The notes under the pieces: model-generated
Database searches by the model: none
What the model saw: the letters and a program-made list of their open reading frames with translations, nothing else
Told to the model about the DNA's origin: nothing
Assembly: GCA_903901975.1 (NCBI GenBank)
Contig: CAIUTB010000055.1
Location: 62,001 to 126,000 of the forward strand
Source: an uncultured Bacteroidales bacterium
Lineage (GTDB): Bacteria; Bacteroidota; Bacteroidia; Bacteroidales; Paludibacteraceae
Length of the DNA stretch: 64,000 nucleotides
Direction of reading: 5' to 3'
Translations under genes and position numbers: made by a program
Shown here: in pieces, positions 34,698 to 42,848 of the stretch
How the letters are laid out: every line of letters begins with the position of its first letter
How positions within the stretch are numbered: the stretch's first letter is position 1

Positions 34698-36071
34698 TTA
34701 GTTGATTTCTTCTAACTCTTTCCCCTTAGTTTCTTTTACAAATTTCAGGTTAAATATTAGGCTCATAAAACAGAAAAAAGCCAAGAGTAAAAAGGTATTT
34801 CCACCACCTATTTTTTCCAGTAGAACAGGGAATATTAAGGATACAAAAAAGCAGGATATCCACACAAAAACGATGGAAATGGACATTGCTTTTCCGCGTA
34901 CATTGTTTGGAAATAATTCAGATATAATGACCCATGTTATTGGGCCAAGCGAGGAAGCAAAGGAGGCAATGAAAAGCAAAATTGCTACTAGCGTAACAAA
35001 GCTACTCAGACCATATATAAATGATATTGAGAGAACTAACAGTGAGACTCCCATCAAAGAAGAGCCAATAATCAACAACGGTTTGCGTCCCAATCGATCA
35101 ACGAAATAAATGGCAACCAACGAAAACACTAAATTGATTACTCCAATCAGAATGGTTTGATAAATAGCCGAATTAATACTTAATCCCGATTTTTCGAAAA
35201 TCAAAGGTGCATAATACATAATGGTATTGATGCCCGTAATTTGCTGAAAAAATGCCAGTCCAATTCCAATCAATAAGGGAAGTCGCAATTCGGGTGCAAA
35301 TACAGCTTTAAAACTTGTATCAGATTCATTTTTCATGGAGTTGCGGATAATTTCCAATTCTTTTTGAGCCACTACGGTTCCATTGATTTTTTCTAGCGTT
35401 TGAAGGGCTTTTTCGGGGTTATTGTGCAACACCATCCAGCGTGGACTTTCGGGTACAAAAAACAATGCCACAAAAAATAACAACGCAGGTAATGCCATCA
35501 CGCAAAGCATCCAACGCCAGTTGTTTTCGCCAGTATTTACCAATAAATAATTGCTGAAAAATGCTACCAAAATACCAATTACGATGGTCAACTGATTGAG
35601 TGACACCAACTGACCACGCTGTTTGGCCGGTGCAATTTCGGCGATGTACATGGGCGAAACCATGGAAGCAATACCCACGCCAAAACCTCCTATAACTCGG
35701 AATATCACGAAAGTAAATACGGAATTTGCACTTGCTGTTCCCAATGATGAAACGATAAAAAGAATGGCGGCCGCACTTAACACCTTTTTTCGTCCGTACT
35801 TGTCGGCAGGTGCACCGGCAAGGAGTACTCCAACAATACAACCCAAAATCAAACTGCTTACCACCCAACCAATTTCGGCGCCTGAAAGCGAAAATTGTTT
35901 TGTGATAAATGGTACAACGCCCGAAATAACGGCTGTATCAAAACCGAATAATAGCCCACCAAGTGCAGCTACAATGGAAATTAGATAGAGATAAGGCCCC
36001 CTGCCCCCTGAATGGGGAGTAAGAGAGTTTTGGAATTCTTTTGCTTTTGTTTGCTTTTTTGCTTGTTTCAT
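34698..36071 (-). CDS. MFS sugar porter (sugar:H+ symporter family)
   Basis: 457 residues from the ATG at 36071, with 12 predicted helices. Sugar porter signatures are all present: GFDTAVISGV, the GAPADKYGRKKVL loop, RVIGGFGVGIASMVSPMYIA, PESPRWMV, QQITGINTIMYYAP and YFVDRLGRKPLLI, with ELFPNNVRGKAMS near the end. This is the XylE/GLUT-type family importing hexoses or pentoses with protons. Residues 18-26 (TPHSGGRGP) are encoded by a C-rich repeat at 35997-36020. Position between two isomerase genes indicates it imports the operon's sugar. Confidence 0.92.
   Translation of the reverse strand: MKQAKKQTKAKEFQNSLTPHSGGRGPYLYLISIVAALGGLLFGFDTAVISGVVPFITKQFSLSGAEIGWVVSSLILGCIVGVLLAGAPADKYGRKKVLSAAAILFIVSSLGTASANSVFTFVIFRVIGGFGVGIASMVSPMYIAEIAPAKQRGQLVSLNQLTIVIGILVAFFSNYLLVNTGENNWRWMLCVMALPALLFFVALFFVPESPRWMVLHNNPEKALQTLEKINGTVVAQKELEIIRNSMKNESDTSFKAVFAPELRLPLLIGIGLAFFQQITGINTIMYYAPLIFEKSGLSINSAIYQTILIGVINLVFSLVAIYFVDRLGRKPLLIIGSSLMGVSLLVLSISFIYGLSSFVTLVAILLFIASFASSLGPITWVIISELFPNNVRGKAMSISIVFVWISCFFVSLIFPVLLEKIGGGNTFLLLAFFCFMSLIFNLKFVKETKGKELEEIN
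35997..36020. repeat. C-rich repeat inside the 5' end of the sugar porter gene
   Basis: GGCCCCCTGCCCCCTGAATG followed by GGGA, a variant of the intergenic C-rich word, is read through as coding sequence. Confidence 0.6.
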
Positions 36072-36110
36072 ATTATATTTTTGTTGTTGATTTAAAAAAC
36101 TTCGTCTCAA

Positions 36111-36153
36111 AGCCCCGCCATTTATCCCGATTTATCGGGAGGGGTTTGGGGCT
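36111..36153. repeat. GC-rich hairpin between isomerase and porter genes
   Basis: AGCCCC (36111-36116) pairs with GGGGCT (36148-36153), with an inner TCCCGA-TTTA-TCGGGA hairpin. Likely a small intergenic repeat; it could reduce read-through to the distal genes. Confidence 0.5.
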
Positions 36154-36154
36154 C

Positions 36155-37915
36155 TTATTTTGTTCTTACAAATCCCAGCATGGTTCCACATTTCTGACCT
36201 ATTCCGGCATCGTGTGGTTTCATGCTGTAAGCACCTACTCCTGCAGGAACAATAAAAGTTTCGGCATAATGCACTTCAAAAGGTTCGAAGGCATTGGTTG
36301 GACTTTCGATGATAATTTCGTCGCCCTCTACCAAACAGATTACATGCACGCCATTGTTTGTATTCATACTTACTTCTTTGGTAAACCAATGACGACGGGT
36401 TTCGATAAATTCCCTTTCATGCAATCCGGTGCGTTCTTCCACCCAGCCATCACCTTCGGCAATCACTTCAATGGCATTTACCAAATTTTTGCGTGTCCAT
36501 TCAGTGGTTCTGCTCCAATCAATAACCTGTTTACCATGTTCAATATTGATGGCTCGTGGTTTTCCATCAATTCCCATGCGTCCCCAATCCCACATTTTGA
36601 AGGTGAAGATGTACGGTGTAGCGCTAATTTCGAGTACCATGCTGCCAGCTCCGGAACAATGAACCGTTCCAGCAGGAATTAAAAAATGGTCATGCGTTTT
36701 TACGGGCCAAACACCAGCATGTTTCTCAGCGTCGAAAGGTGCACCACCAGCTTGTGCTGCTTCTAAATCTGCAATCATTTCTTCGGGTTTAACGCCCTCT
36801 TTCAGACCGAGATAGACCTTTGCTCCAGGAACTGCTTTCAGCATATAATAGCTTTCGTCTTGCGTGTAGTGCATTCCGAATTTCTCCTGAATATATTCGG
36901 TAGTTGGATGTACTTGCAAGCTCAGATTGCCACCTTCTATGGTATCCAAAAAGTCAAAACGAATAGGGAATTCATCGCCAAAACGTCCGTAAACAGCTGG
37001 CCCCATGAGTTCCACCGGTTTGAAAAATACCAGATTAATGGATGGTGTTTCTACAACCACATCGCCAAATTTCAGCAGCAAACTATTTTCCTCAGGCACA
37101 CAATTGAAACACCAAGCATAGTTTTGCTGGCTTTTGTCCAAGTTGCAATAATGCTTCATCCACTGTCCGCCCCACGGTCCCGGATCAAAGAATGGCACCA
37201 CACTAAACGGACGGTTTACAGCTTGTTTCATTCCTTCCATCACTCCTTTTCCTGCAACCAGTTTTGGTTCGTTGCGGTTATTCGTATCCAACAAATAATC
37301 CCAACGCGACATTAATTTCTTTTTCCATCGGTCGAGCACACGCCAGTCCACAAAAAAACCTTGTTTGTAAAGCAACATCCAATCGGCTGTATCGCGGTTT
37401 TTCACACCCAAGTTATCCACTTCGTGCGTGCGCATACGCAGTTGTGTTTCCCAGCGTGCCATATCGGCATACACCAAAATGTCTGGCGTAGTGTAAGCAA
37501 AAGCTGCTCCCGAACCAACAATTAACACAAGCCCATCAGCTACTGCAGCAATTTCGTTTCTGGCTTTTTCCACTTTTGCAGGGTCAAAATAAGCATCAAT
37601 GGTCAAGCGTGTCATGTAACCGAAAATACGGTCGTCGGTAACATCGGGAAAAACCATCGCTTTAATTTTTTCCTCGTCCCACATCAAATCACGGGTATTG
37701 ATAATCAATTGTGGTTTCAAGTTATCTGCTAATCCTTCGGTGGTGACTTCTTCCAGCACGCCTTGGTAATAATCTACCGCAACTACCGCTGTAGGTTTAT
37801 TTAGCTTGGCAATGTCTGAAAGAATCTGATTTCCAATGGCTTTCCAACCTTGAAATACAGGAAAATTTCCTTTTACTTCTACGCAAGGGAGCGTGTTAAA
37901 TTTGATTTCGTTCAT
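36155..37915 (-). CDS. Enlarged class I mannose-6-phosphate isomerase
   Basis: 586 residues, about 200 more than ManA. The C-terminal part (about 240-586) is the isomerase: QVHP (334-337), DESYYML (Glu 354) and GTVHCSGAG (His 419) give the Gln/His/Glu/His zinc set of class I PMI, which interconverts mannose 6-phosphate and fructose 6-phosphate. The N-terminal 230 residues (from FPVFQGWKAIGNQILSDIAK) resemble a nucleoside-kinase-like Rossmann domain but show no intact Walker A, so it may bind a sugar phosphate or be regulatory. It lies in the GntR operon, with a 161-bp spacer before it. Confidence 0.8.
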   Translation of the reverse strand: MNEIKFNTLPCVEVKGNFPVFQGWKAIGNQILSDIAKLNKPTAVVAVDYYQGVLEEVTTEGLADNLKPQLIINTRDLMWDEEKIKAMVFPDVTDDRIFGYMTRLTIDAYFDPAKVEKARNEIAAVADGLVLIVGSGAAFAYTTPDILVYADMARWETQLRMRTHEVDNLGVKNRDTADWMLLYKQGFFVDWRVLDRWKKKLMSRWDYLLDTNNRNEPKLVAGKGVMEGMKQAVNRPFSVVPFFDPGPWGGQWMKHYCNLDKSQQNYAWCFNCVPEENSLLLKFGDVVVETPSINLVFFKPVELMGPAVYGRFGDEFPIRFDFLDTIEGGNLSLQVHPTTEYIQEKFGMHYTQDESYYMLKAVPGAKVYLGLKEGVKPEEMIADLEAAQAGGAPFDAEKHAGVWPVKTHDHFLIPAGTVHCSGAGSMVLEISATPYIFTFKMWDWGRMGIDGKPRAINIEHGKQVIDWSRTTEWTRKNLVNAIEVIAEGDGWVEERTGLHEREFIETRRHWFTKEVSMNTNNGVHVICLVEGDEIIIESPTNAFEPFEVHYAETFIVPAGVGAYSMKPHDAGIGQKCGTMLGFVRTK

Positions 37916-37922
37916 TTTATTT

Positions 37923-37960
37923 ATGTCTAAGGTCTAAGGACAAAGGTCAAAAGACAAATT
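37923..37960. repeat. Word repeat before the isomerase start
   Basis: CTAAGGTCTAAGGACAAAGG with further AAGGTCAAAAGACAA, short-period words of the same kind as near the sufD stop. Confidence 0.45.
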
Positions 37961-38076
37961 ATTATCTAATTTCGGGATGACATTTAATCTAGCCAGTGCT
38001 AATTTTATCTCCCAAATACTCAAAAAATCGTTAACTTTCTCTTTTCCCAAAGGGTGAATGAGTAGGGGCTGGGTTC

Positions 38077-39006
38077 TTATTTTAGCAAATGTGCCATGCC
38101 TAACATCCCCGCTTCATCAGAAAAATGAGCAGCCTCAATTTTCACTTTGCCCCATGGCGTCCAAGCGCATTCTTCCACTTTTTTACGAATATAGGGCAAA
38201 ATAACTTCTGCACTTTTCATCACACCACCACCAATAATAACCATTTCAGGGTCGTAAGCATGAATCATGGTGACAATGCCGGCGCTCCATGCATCTAGGC
38301 AATGCAACATAATCTCATTTGATACTTTATCTCCTTGAATAGCCAATCTGAACAACAATTCGAAATCGAGTAACTCTTCTCCGCAAGCTTTACTTTGCTC
38401 AAAATCAAGATGATTCCTAAACAATATGGGCAATATCCAACTCGATGCTTCTGACTCTACACAGCCCGTATTGCCACAAGTGCATTTTCCACCGTGCATA
38501 TTCACCGTAAAATGTCCACCCAAACATCCAGCCTGGAAGTGTTTGCCATGTAGCAATTTACCTTCAATCATGGCTGCTCCACCGATGCCCGTCCCCAAGG
38601 TTACCAGTACGATATTATCGCAGTTTTTGCCTGCGCCATATTGCCATTCGCCTATCAAAGCTGCACGTGCATCGTTTTCCATTACCGTTGGGATTCCCCA
38701 CGTCTGTTTCGACCATGTGTTGAAATCGAAATCAGGCATATCGTCAAATTTTTTATTGATGGATAAAACCTTCATTTGTTTTGTATCCACAATGCCTGGA
38801 ATGGAAATACCCACGCCACTTAATTCTCCAATACCAGTGCCCGTTTGCTCAAGTATTTGATTTACACAAACTTCAATGGCTGACAATCGGGGTATTATTC
38901 CATTTTCAGAATAGGATGGAAGTAGTGCTTGGGATATAATTTCCCCATCGCTTATTAATCCTATTTTGAGCCGAGTGCCGCCTAAGTCTAATACAATTGC
39001 CTTCAT
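38077..39006 (-). CDS. ROK-family sugar kinase
   Basis: 309 residues. DLGGTRLKIGLI (residues 7-18) is the first phosphate loop, VTLGTGIGGA the second, and GGHFTVNMHGG then KCTCGNTGCVESEA the ROK zinc-binding signature (CxCGxxGCxE). It therefore phosphorylates a hexose such as glucose, mannose, fructose, allose or N-acetyl sugar with ATP; a DNA-binding domain is absent, so it is a kinase and not a repressor. Its start overlaps the stop of the upstream isomerase gene by ATGA, showing translational coupling. Confidence 0.9.
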   Translation of the reverse strand: MKAIVLDLGGTRLKIGLISDGEIISQALLPSYSENGIIPRLSAIEVCVNQILEQTGTGIGELSGVGISIPGIVDTKQMKVLSINKKFDDMPDFDFNTWSKQTWGIPTVMENDARAALIGEWQYGAGKNCDNIVLVTLGTGIGGAAMIEGKLLHGKHFQAGCLGGHFTVNMHGGKCTCGNTGCVESEASSWILPILFRNHLDFEQSKACGEELLDFELLFRLAIQGDKVSNEIMLHCLDAWSAGIVTMIHAYDPEMVIIGGGVMKSAEVILPYIRKKVEECAWTPWGKVKIEAAHFSDEAGMLGMAHLLK

Positions 39007-39566
39007 ACAAGAGTTGGTTTTCCATCAATTTCCACTAGCCTTGCCGAAAAGCCATTGATGGCTATCTCTTCATAATCGTGTCCAGCGTCCGACGGCCAAC
39101 ATGCTCCTACTACTAAATTTTCGTCACCTGTATTAGCCAGGCGGTGTGCAATATCACCACCAATATAGTGAAGACTTCCCTGAAAAACCTTTTCTGCCCA
39201 CGTTTTTCTGTTTCTATCCATCAATATTAACATGCCGTTTCCCTTTACCCCCCAGTAAAATTCGGCTCTATCAGACTGCGAATGATAGTGTCCTTTGGTC
39301 ATGAAATATTCGTCACCAACTTTTCCGGGCATAATGGTCGATACGCCAAAAAATAATCCACCCAGCGTTCCGTCAGTTACGGGCAACCATGACTGTACTG
39401 TGTATGCAAGTTTATCTGCTAGGAATTGATTCACGGCTTCTTTTTCATGAAAAATGGAAGCTATTTCCGATAATTTTCGTTGTTGATTTTGAATGGGTAT
39501 GCCTGATAAAGCATAACTTTCTAAATCTAATACTACCGGTGATTCTGAAATCTCTAATTCTTTCAT
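39003..39566 (-). CDS. Cupin-type phosphoglucose isomerase (smaller form)
   Basis: 187 residues, the normal length of cupin GPI. The metal site is seen in FMTKGHYHSQ (His 93 and 95), RAEFYWGVKGNGMLILMD (Glu 102) and GGDIAHRLANTG (His 141). The enzyme interconverts glucose 6-phosphate and fructose 6-phosphate or a similar pair. It lies 26 bp after the GntR gene and overlaps the ROK kinase gene by 4 bp. Together they give kinase plus isomerase, enough to bring one hexose into glycolysis. Confidence 0.87.
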   Translation of the reverse strand: MKELEISESPVVLDLESYALSGIPIQNQQRKLSEIASIFHEKEAVNQFLADKLAYTVQSWLPVTDGTLGGLFFGVSTIMPGKVGDEYFMTKGHYHSQSDRAEFYWGVKGNGMLILMDRNRKTWAEKVFQGSLHYIGGDIAHRLANTGDENLVVGACWPSDAGHDYEEIAINGFSARLVEIDGKPTLV

Positions 39567-39592
39567 TTTAATGGTTTTATGTGTTTTAATAT

Positions 39593-40597
39593 TTAAATTG
39601 AGTGACGTTTAATCATAACAAATGGATTATGACATTTTTGTTTTTTACCCGATAGAACCAATTCGGCCATATTTTTTCCCATCAAAACAAAGTCGGTAGA
39701 AATGGTGCTAATACCTCCAGCAACAATTTGTTTCAATGCTGTTTCGTTGTACGAAATTATGCCAACATCTTTTCCTATTTCCAAACCCAAAGCTTGTGCA
39801 CGCATCACAATTGTTACTAAGTCTTTGTCATCCACCACAATGAAAGCATCTCCTTTTGTAATTTTAAAAGTTGTTAGGTCAAATACCGCTTCACTTTCAT
39901 AATTGTATTTTTTGCAAAATGCCTTGAAGCCGCTACAAATTTCCCTAAAATGACCTTTAGTATGTCGGATAGACAAAACCATGCGGGAATAACACTCAAA
40001 ACTGCTGTAATTTTGGTTTAGAATTTGATAAATATCTCGTTCAAATTCCTGACAGATATAGGAATACTGTTTTTTTAACTCAGTATTGGATCTGTCCAAT
40101 ATATAGACTTTTTTTCGGGGTAGTTTCACTAAAATCTGTATTGCCTCTTTCTCAAAAATAGGCATAATCACAAAATCGGTATATTCGCCAATGGCACTCT
40201 CAATAAGCGTTTTAAATACTTTAGGGTTGTTGTGGTGAAAGAATATTTGTTCGCTACCCTTTCCTTTCATTCCTTGTTTAAATGCCTCATACAATTCTTC
40301 TTTGTATGCACTTAAATGGTCGAAAAGGACAAAAACCTTGTGTTCTGCTCCTACATTTGTGTTTTGAACAAAATATCCTTTTCCGACTTTTGAAGCAATC
40401 AGACCCAGTTTTTTTAGCTCGTTATAAGCCATGTAAACTGTATCTTGCGACAAATGATATTCCTTGCACAACTCGTTACAAGAAGGAAGTTTGTCGCCTT
40501 TTTGTAAAGTTCCATTTTGCAATAGTTCGATGACTGCATCGATTATTAATCGGTATTTTGGTTGTGAATGGCTGTTTGTAAAATCAATATTTATCAT
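39593..40597 (-). CDS. GntR-family regulator with periplasmic-binding-type ligand domain
   Basis: 334 residues. Residues 1-75 are a GntR winged helix (PKYRLIIDAVIELLQNGTLQ, then KGDKLPSCNELCKEYHLSQD). The remaining 260 residues look like a LacI/AraR-type sugar-binding domain (VFVLFDHLSAYKEELYEAFK; VGIISYNETALKQIVAGGIS), a type found in Bacteroidota sugar regulators. It heads the operon. A 10-bp direct repeat (ACTTATAGGT/ACTTATTGGC) at 40611-40630 next to the -7 box is a likely binding site, so autoregulation by an operon sugar is proposed. Confidence 0.88.
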   Translation of the reverse strand: MINIDFTNSHSQPKYRLIIDAVIELLQNGTLQKGDKLPSCNELCKEYHLSQDTVYMAYNELKKLGLIASKVGKGYFVQNTNVGAEHKVFVLFDHLSAYKEELYEAFKQGMKGKGSEQIFFHHNNPKVFKTLIESAIGEYTDFVIMPIFEKEAIQILVKLPRKKVYILDRSNTELKKQYSYICQEFERDIYQILNQNYSSFECYSRMVLSIRHTKGHFREICSGFKAFCKKYNYESEAVFDLTTFKITKGDAFIVVDDKDLVTIVMRAQALGLEIGKDVGIISYNETALKQIVAGGISTISTDFVLMGKNMAELVLSGKKQKCHNPFVMIKRHSI

Positions 40598-40610
40598 GCT
40601 TTAAAGACAT

Positions 40611-40637
40611 ACTTATAGGTACTTATTGGCAAATATA
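40611..40637 (-). promoter_or_regulatory. Promoter and putative operator of the GntR operon
   Basis: ACTTATAGGT (40611-40620) and ACTTATTGGC (40621-40630) are adjacent 10-bp direct repeats, one helix turn apart. They adjoin a perfect minus-strand -7 box TATATTTG at 40630-40637. The start codon is 33 bp downstream. Confidence 0.45.
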
Positions 40638-40959
40638 ATACTTTTATTTTTCTGATAATCTATTTGTTTGCTATTTTTATTCTATTTTACAACTCATCTT
40701 TGGTTTTATTTTAAAATCAACATTATTATCAAAACATAGTGCCTAAGCAAACTGTGAATTTAAAAAAAATTGCCCCCAAAAGTCTGCTACTTAAGGGGGC
40801 AAAAAAAAATATCAAGAAATTCTGAATGGAACAATTTTTAGTTGGTTATTGATTCACTTTTTAGTGCAGAATAATATCTCATTTGAGTTTAAAATTGATA
40901 AAATTGGGTTTTAAGTCAATAGTTTAGAGATATTTACATATTTAATGTATTTGACATAC
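40638..40959. other. Non-coding stretch upstream of the GntR operon
   Basis: AT-rich, with no gene. GCCCCC (40772-40777) and GGGGGC (40795-40800) form a hairpin followed by T-rich sequence on the minus strand, a possible terminator for a transcript coming from the 41 kb region. Confidence 0.5.
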
Positions 40960-41095
40960 TTAATTCTGACGAACAAAATAAACCAGTCTATCGAGTGGTA
41001 CCATCATTTTTACTATTTGATTCCCTTTGTGTAATTTTTCCTTTATTTGTTTTATTCAGACTCATTCCTAAGTCGTGCAGGAAAGAAAGCTTACC
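40960..41095 (-). pseudogene. Remnant of a GH31 gene 3' end
   Basis: The frame ending at TAA 40960-40962 reads GNQIVKMMVPLDRLVYFV, matching the C-terminus of the intact GH31 protein at 48512 (GNQTVKMMVPLDRLVYFVLQ). DNA identity to that gene's end is almost complete over about 60 bp. Further upstream a frameshifted stretch still recalls NWVDDLG. The match fades near 41095. Between 41096 and 41382 nothing coding is seen. Confidence 0.7.
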
Positions 41096-41382
41096 GATAA
41101 ATTAGTCTATATAACTCGCTTTCCATATTGTATTTGAATATGCAAGCCAGAAGTTTAAAATTCAGTCGTTATTAAAAGTAAACACAAAAGTATGGATTAT
41201 CCCCTTCTCTGAAATAATATATTTTCATAATATTTTTCGTTGCAAATTTAATTCAACATTCAATTCTTGCTGATGCTTATAAAATTAAAAATACTTTGTT
41301 TACATGGTTCATTATAAAATTCTTATTCAAATGTTATCGTTTTTTATTTTAAAATTCAGAGGGAGCTCCTATTTGCTTATTA

Positions 41383-41416
41383 AAAACCCACTTTGCTAAT
41401 CAGCAAAGTGGGTTTT
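41383..41416 (-). terminator. Strong rho-independent terminator
   Basis: AAAACCCACTTTGCT (41383-41397) pairs perfectly with AGCAAAGTGGGTTTT (41402-41416), loop AATC, then T residues on the minus strand. It ends the sigma/FecR/STN/T9SS cluster. Confidence 0.88.
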
Positions 41417-41441
41417 CTAATTGTTAGAACCAACTACCTTA

Positions 41442-42719
41442 CTATTTTTTGATTACTTTAATGGTCTTATTTCCAATTCTGGCGAAACAAATACCTTGTT
41501 CAACATTGCTGAAATCGACATTGTTAGAACCAATTGTAAGGTTTTGGTTAATTATCAATTTACCAACTGAATTGTAAACTGATATTTGTGCAGCTTCTTT
41601 TAAATCAACATTCAAAATATCTACAACAGGATTTGGATAAACATTCAATACTACATCGGCTAATTCTTTGTTTAAAGTTGTACCTTGAACAGTTTTAAGG
41701 GCTAAATCAGCAGTAGCGTTAGAATTAGCAACTGAAAGTGTAATGTTTTGTTCAGCTTTAGCCGCTGGTGTTTCGGTAGTCACCTTATATTGCTCTAAAG
41801 GTATGTTAGTAAAAGAATAATTACCTTGAGAATCAGTTTTTGTCCAAGCTACCGGTTCTGATTTTGAGTTATATAAAAGCACTATATATTGTGTGGTAGC
41901 ACTTTTTACGAATTGTCCTTTGGTATTATTTTTAATGGAGTCACTGCCGTTATATACACTGCCCGATATCACACCTGTACCTGTAGGTAAAACCACTTTT
42001 TTCAATTTTACTATAACAGCTCTGGTATTTGCATCTAAAGTTAAATAATTGGCATTGCTAAACAAAAATTTATTCACATAATAAGTTGGTATGAATGCAT
42101 ACATATTACTCACTGTTGGTTCCACATATACAGTAAAGTCAGCTTTTGGAAGTCCTGAGAATGAGAATGCACCGCCTTTTATTTGCGTAGTTTTCATTGA
42201 AACTTTATCACCCTTCTTGTAAAGGTAAGCAATTCCAGAATTTAACAATGAATCACCTGCCATAGCCGAACCTGACAACACAAAACCAGTAGTGTCAATG
42301 GGATTGGTAATAACAGTTGTATCGTTTGGAGTTACAACAACGATGCTTGTGTCTTTAGGATTGGTAATAACAGTTGTATCGTTTGGATTTACAACTACGA
42401 TGCTTGTGTCTTTAGGATTGGTAATAACAGTTGTATCGTTTGGAGTTACAACTACGATGCTAGTGTCCTTTGGATTGGAAGTAACAGTTGAATCATTGTG
42501 AGATACAACTACGATACTTGTGTCCTTTGGATTGGAAGAAACTGTTGTATCTTTGTGAGATACTACCACAATACTTGTGTCATTGGTTGTGTTGCTTACC
42601 CTGGTGGTATCCATACCAACAACCTTTCTAATGTTTTGAAAATTTCCAGGACGTGTAGCAGCAAAAGAAAATAAAATCACGCCAAAAAGAAGCATTGAAT
42701 TAAATAGAACTTTTTTCAT
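41442..42719 (-). CDS. T9SS-exported protein with five 19-residue repeats
   Basis: 425 residues. A signal peptide (LFNSMLLFGVILFSFAA) precedes residues 47-141, five tandem 19-residue units of the form DTSIVVVTPNDTTVITNPK. Two carboxypeptidase-regulatory or CnaB-like beta-sandwich domains follow (residues about 148-235 and 245-335; SQGNYSFTNIPLEQYKV is typical), then a type A T9SS sorting domain (NVYPNPVVDILNVDLK, ending NKTIKVIKK). The architecture is that of a surface stalk or filament-like protein. It is transcribed after the STN/FecR/sigma genes and is probably a target or partner of that system. Confidence 0.82.
   Translation of the reverse strand: MKKVLFNSMLLFGVILFSFAATRPGNFQNIRKVVGMDTTRVSNTTNDTSIVVVSHKDTTVSSNPKDTSIVVVSHNDSTVTSNPKDTSIVVVTPNDTTVITNPKDTSIVVVNPNDTTVITNPKDTSIVVVTPNDTTVITNPIDTTGFVLSGSAMAGDSLLNSGIAYLYKKGDKVSMKTTQIKGGAFSFSGLPKADFTVYVEPTVSNMYAFIPTYYVNKFLFSNANYLTLDANTRAVIVKLKKVVLPTGTGVISGSVYNGSDSIKNNTKGQFVKSATTQYIVLLYNSKSEPVAWTKTDSQGNYSFTNIPLEQYKVTTETPAAKAEQNITLSVANSNATADLALKTVQGTTLNKELADVVLNVYPNPVVDILNVDLKEAAQISVYNSVGKLIINQNLTIGSNNVDFSNVEQGICFARIGNKTIKVIKK
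42297..42581. repeat. 57-bp tandem repeat, five copies
   Basis: Five 57-bp units encode the 19-residue repeats. The three copies nearest the C-terminal side are almost identical in DNA (TTGGTAATAACAGTTGTATC repeated), and the outer two differ more. Copy number is likely to vary between strains. Confidence 0.88.
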
Positions 42720-42848
42720 TTTAGTAAAATTGAAGAATTAAATAACTTAGTTTTTTTTTGTTTTATAATGGCCTTTATAAAACTAAGACAACATTCATTT
42801 AAAATAGTACTATTCAAAGGGATTATTATTTCAAACAATTTCCGGGTT

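Noticed and set aside
36072-36110. Upstream start of the sugar porter
   Set aside because: The ATG at 36071 is adequate and the added 13 residues look like translated intergenic DNA.
42297-42581. Possible CRISPR array
   Set aside because: The units are contiguous 57-bp coding repeats with no spacers and no cas genes.
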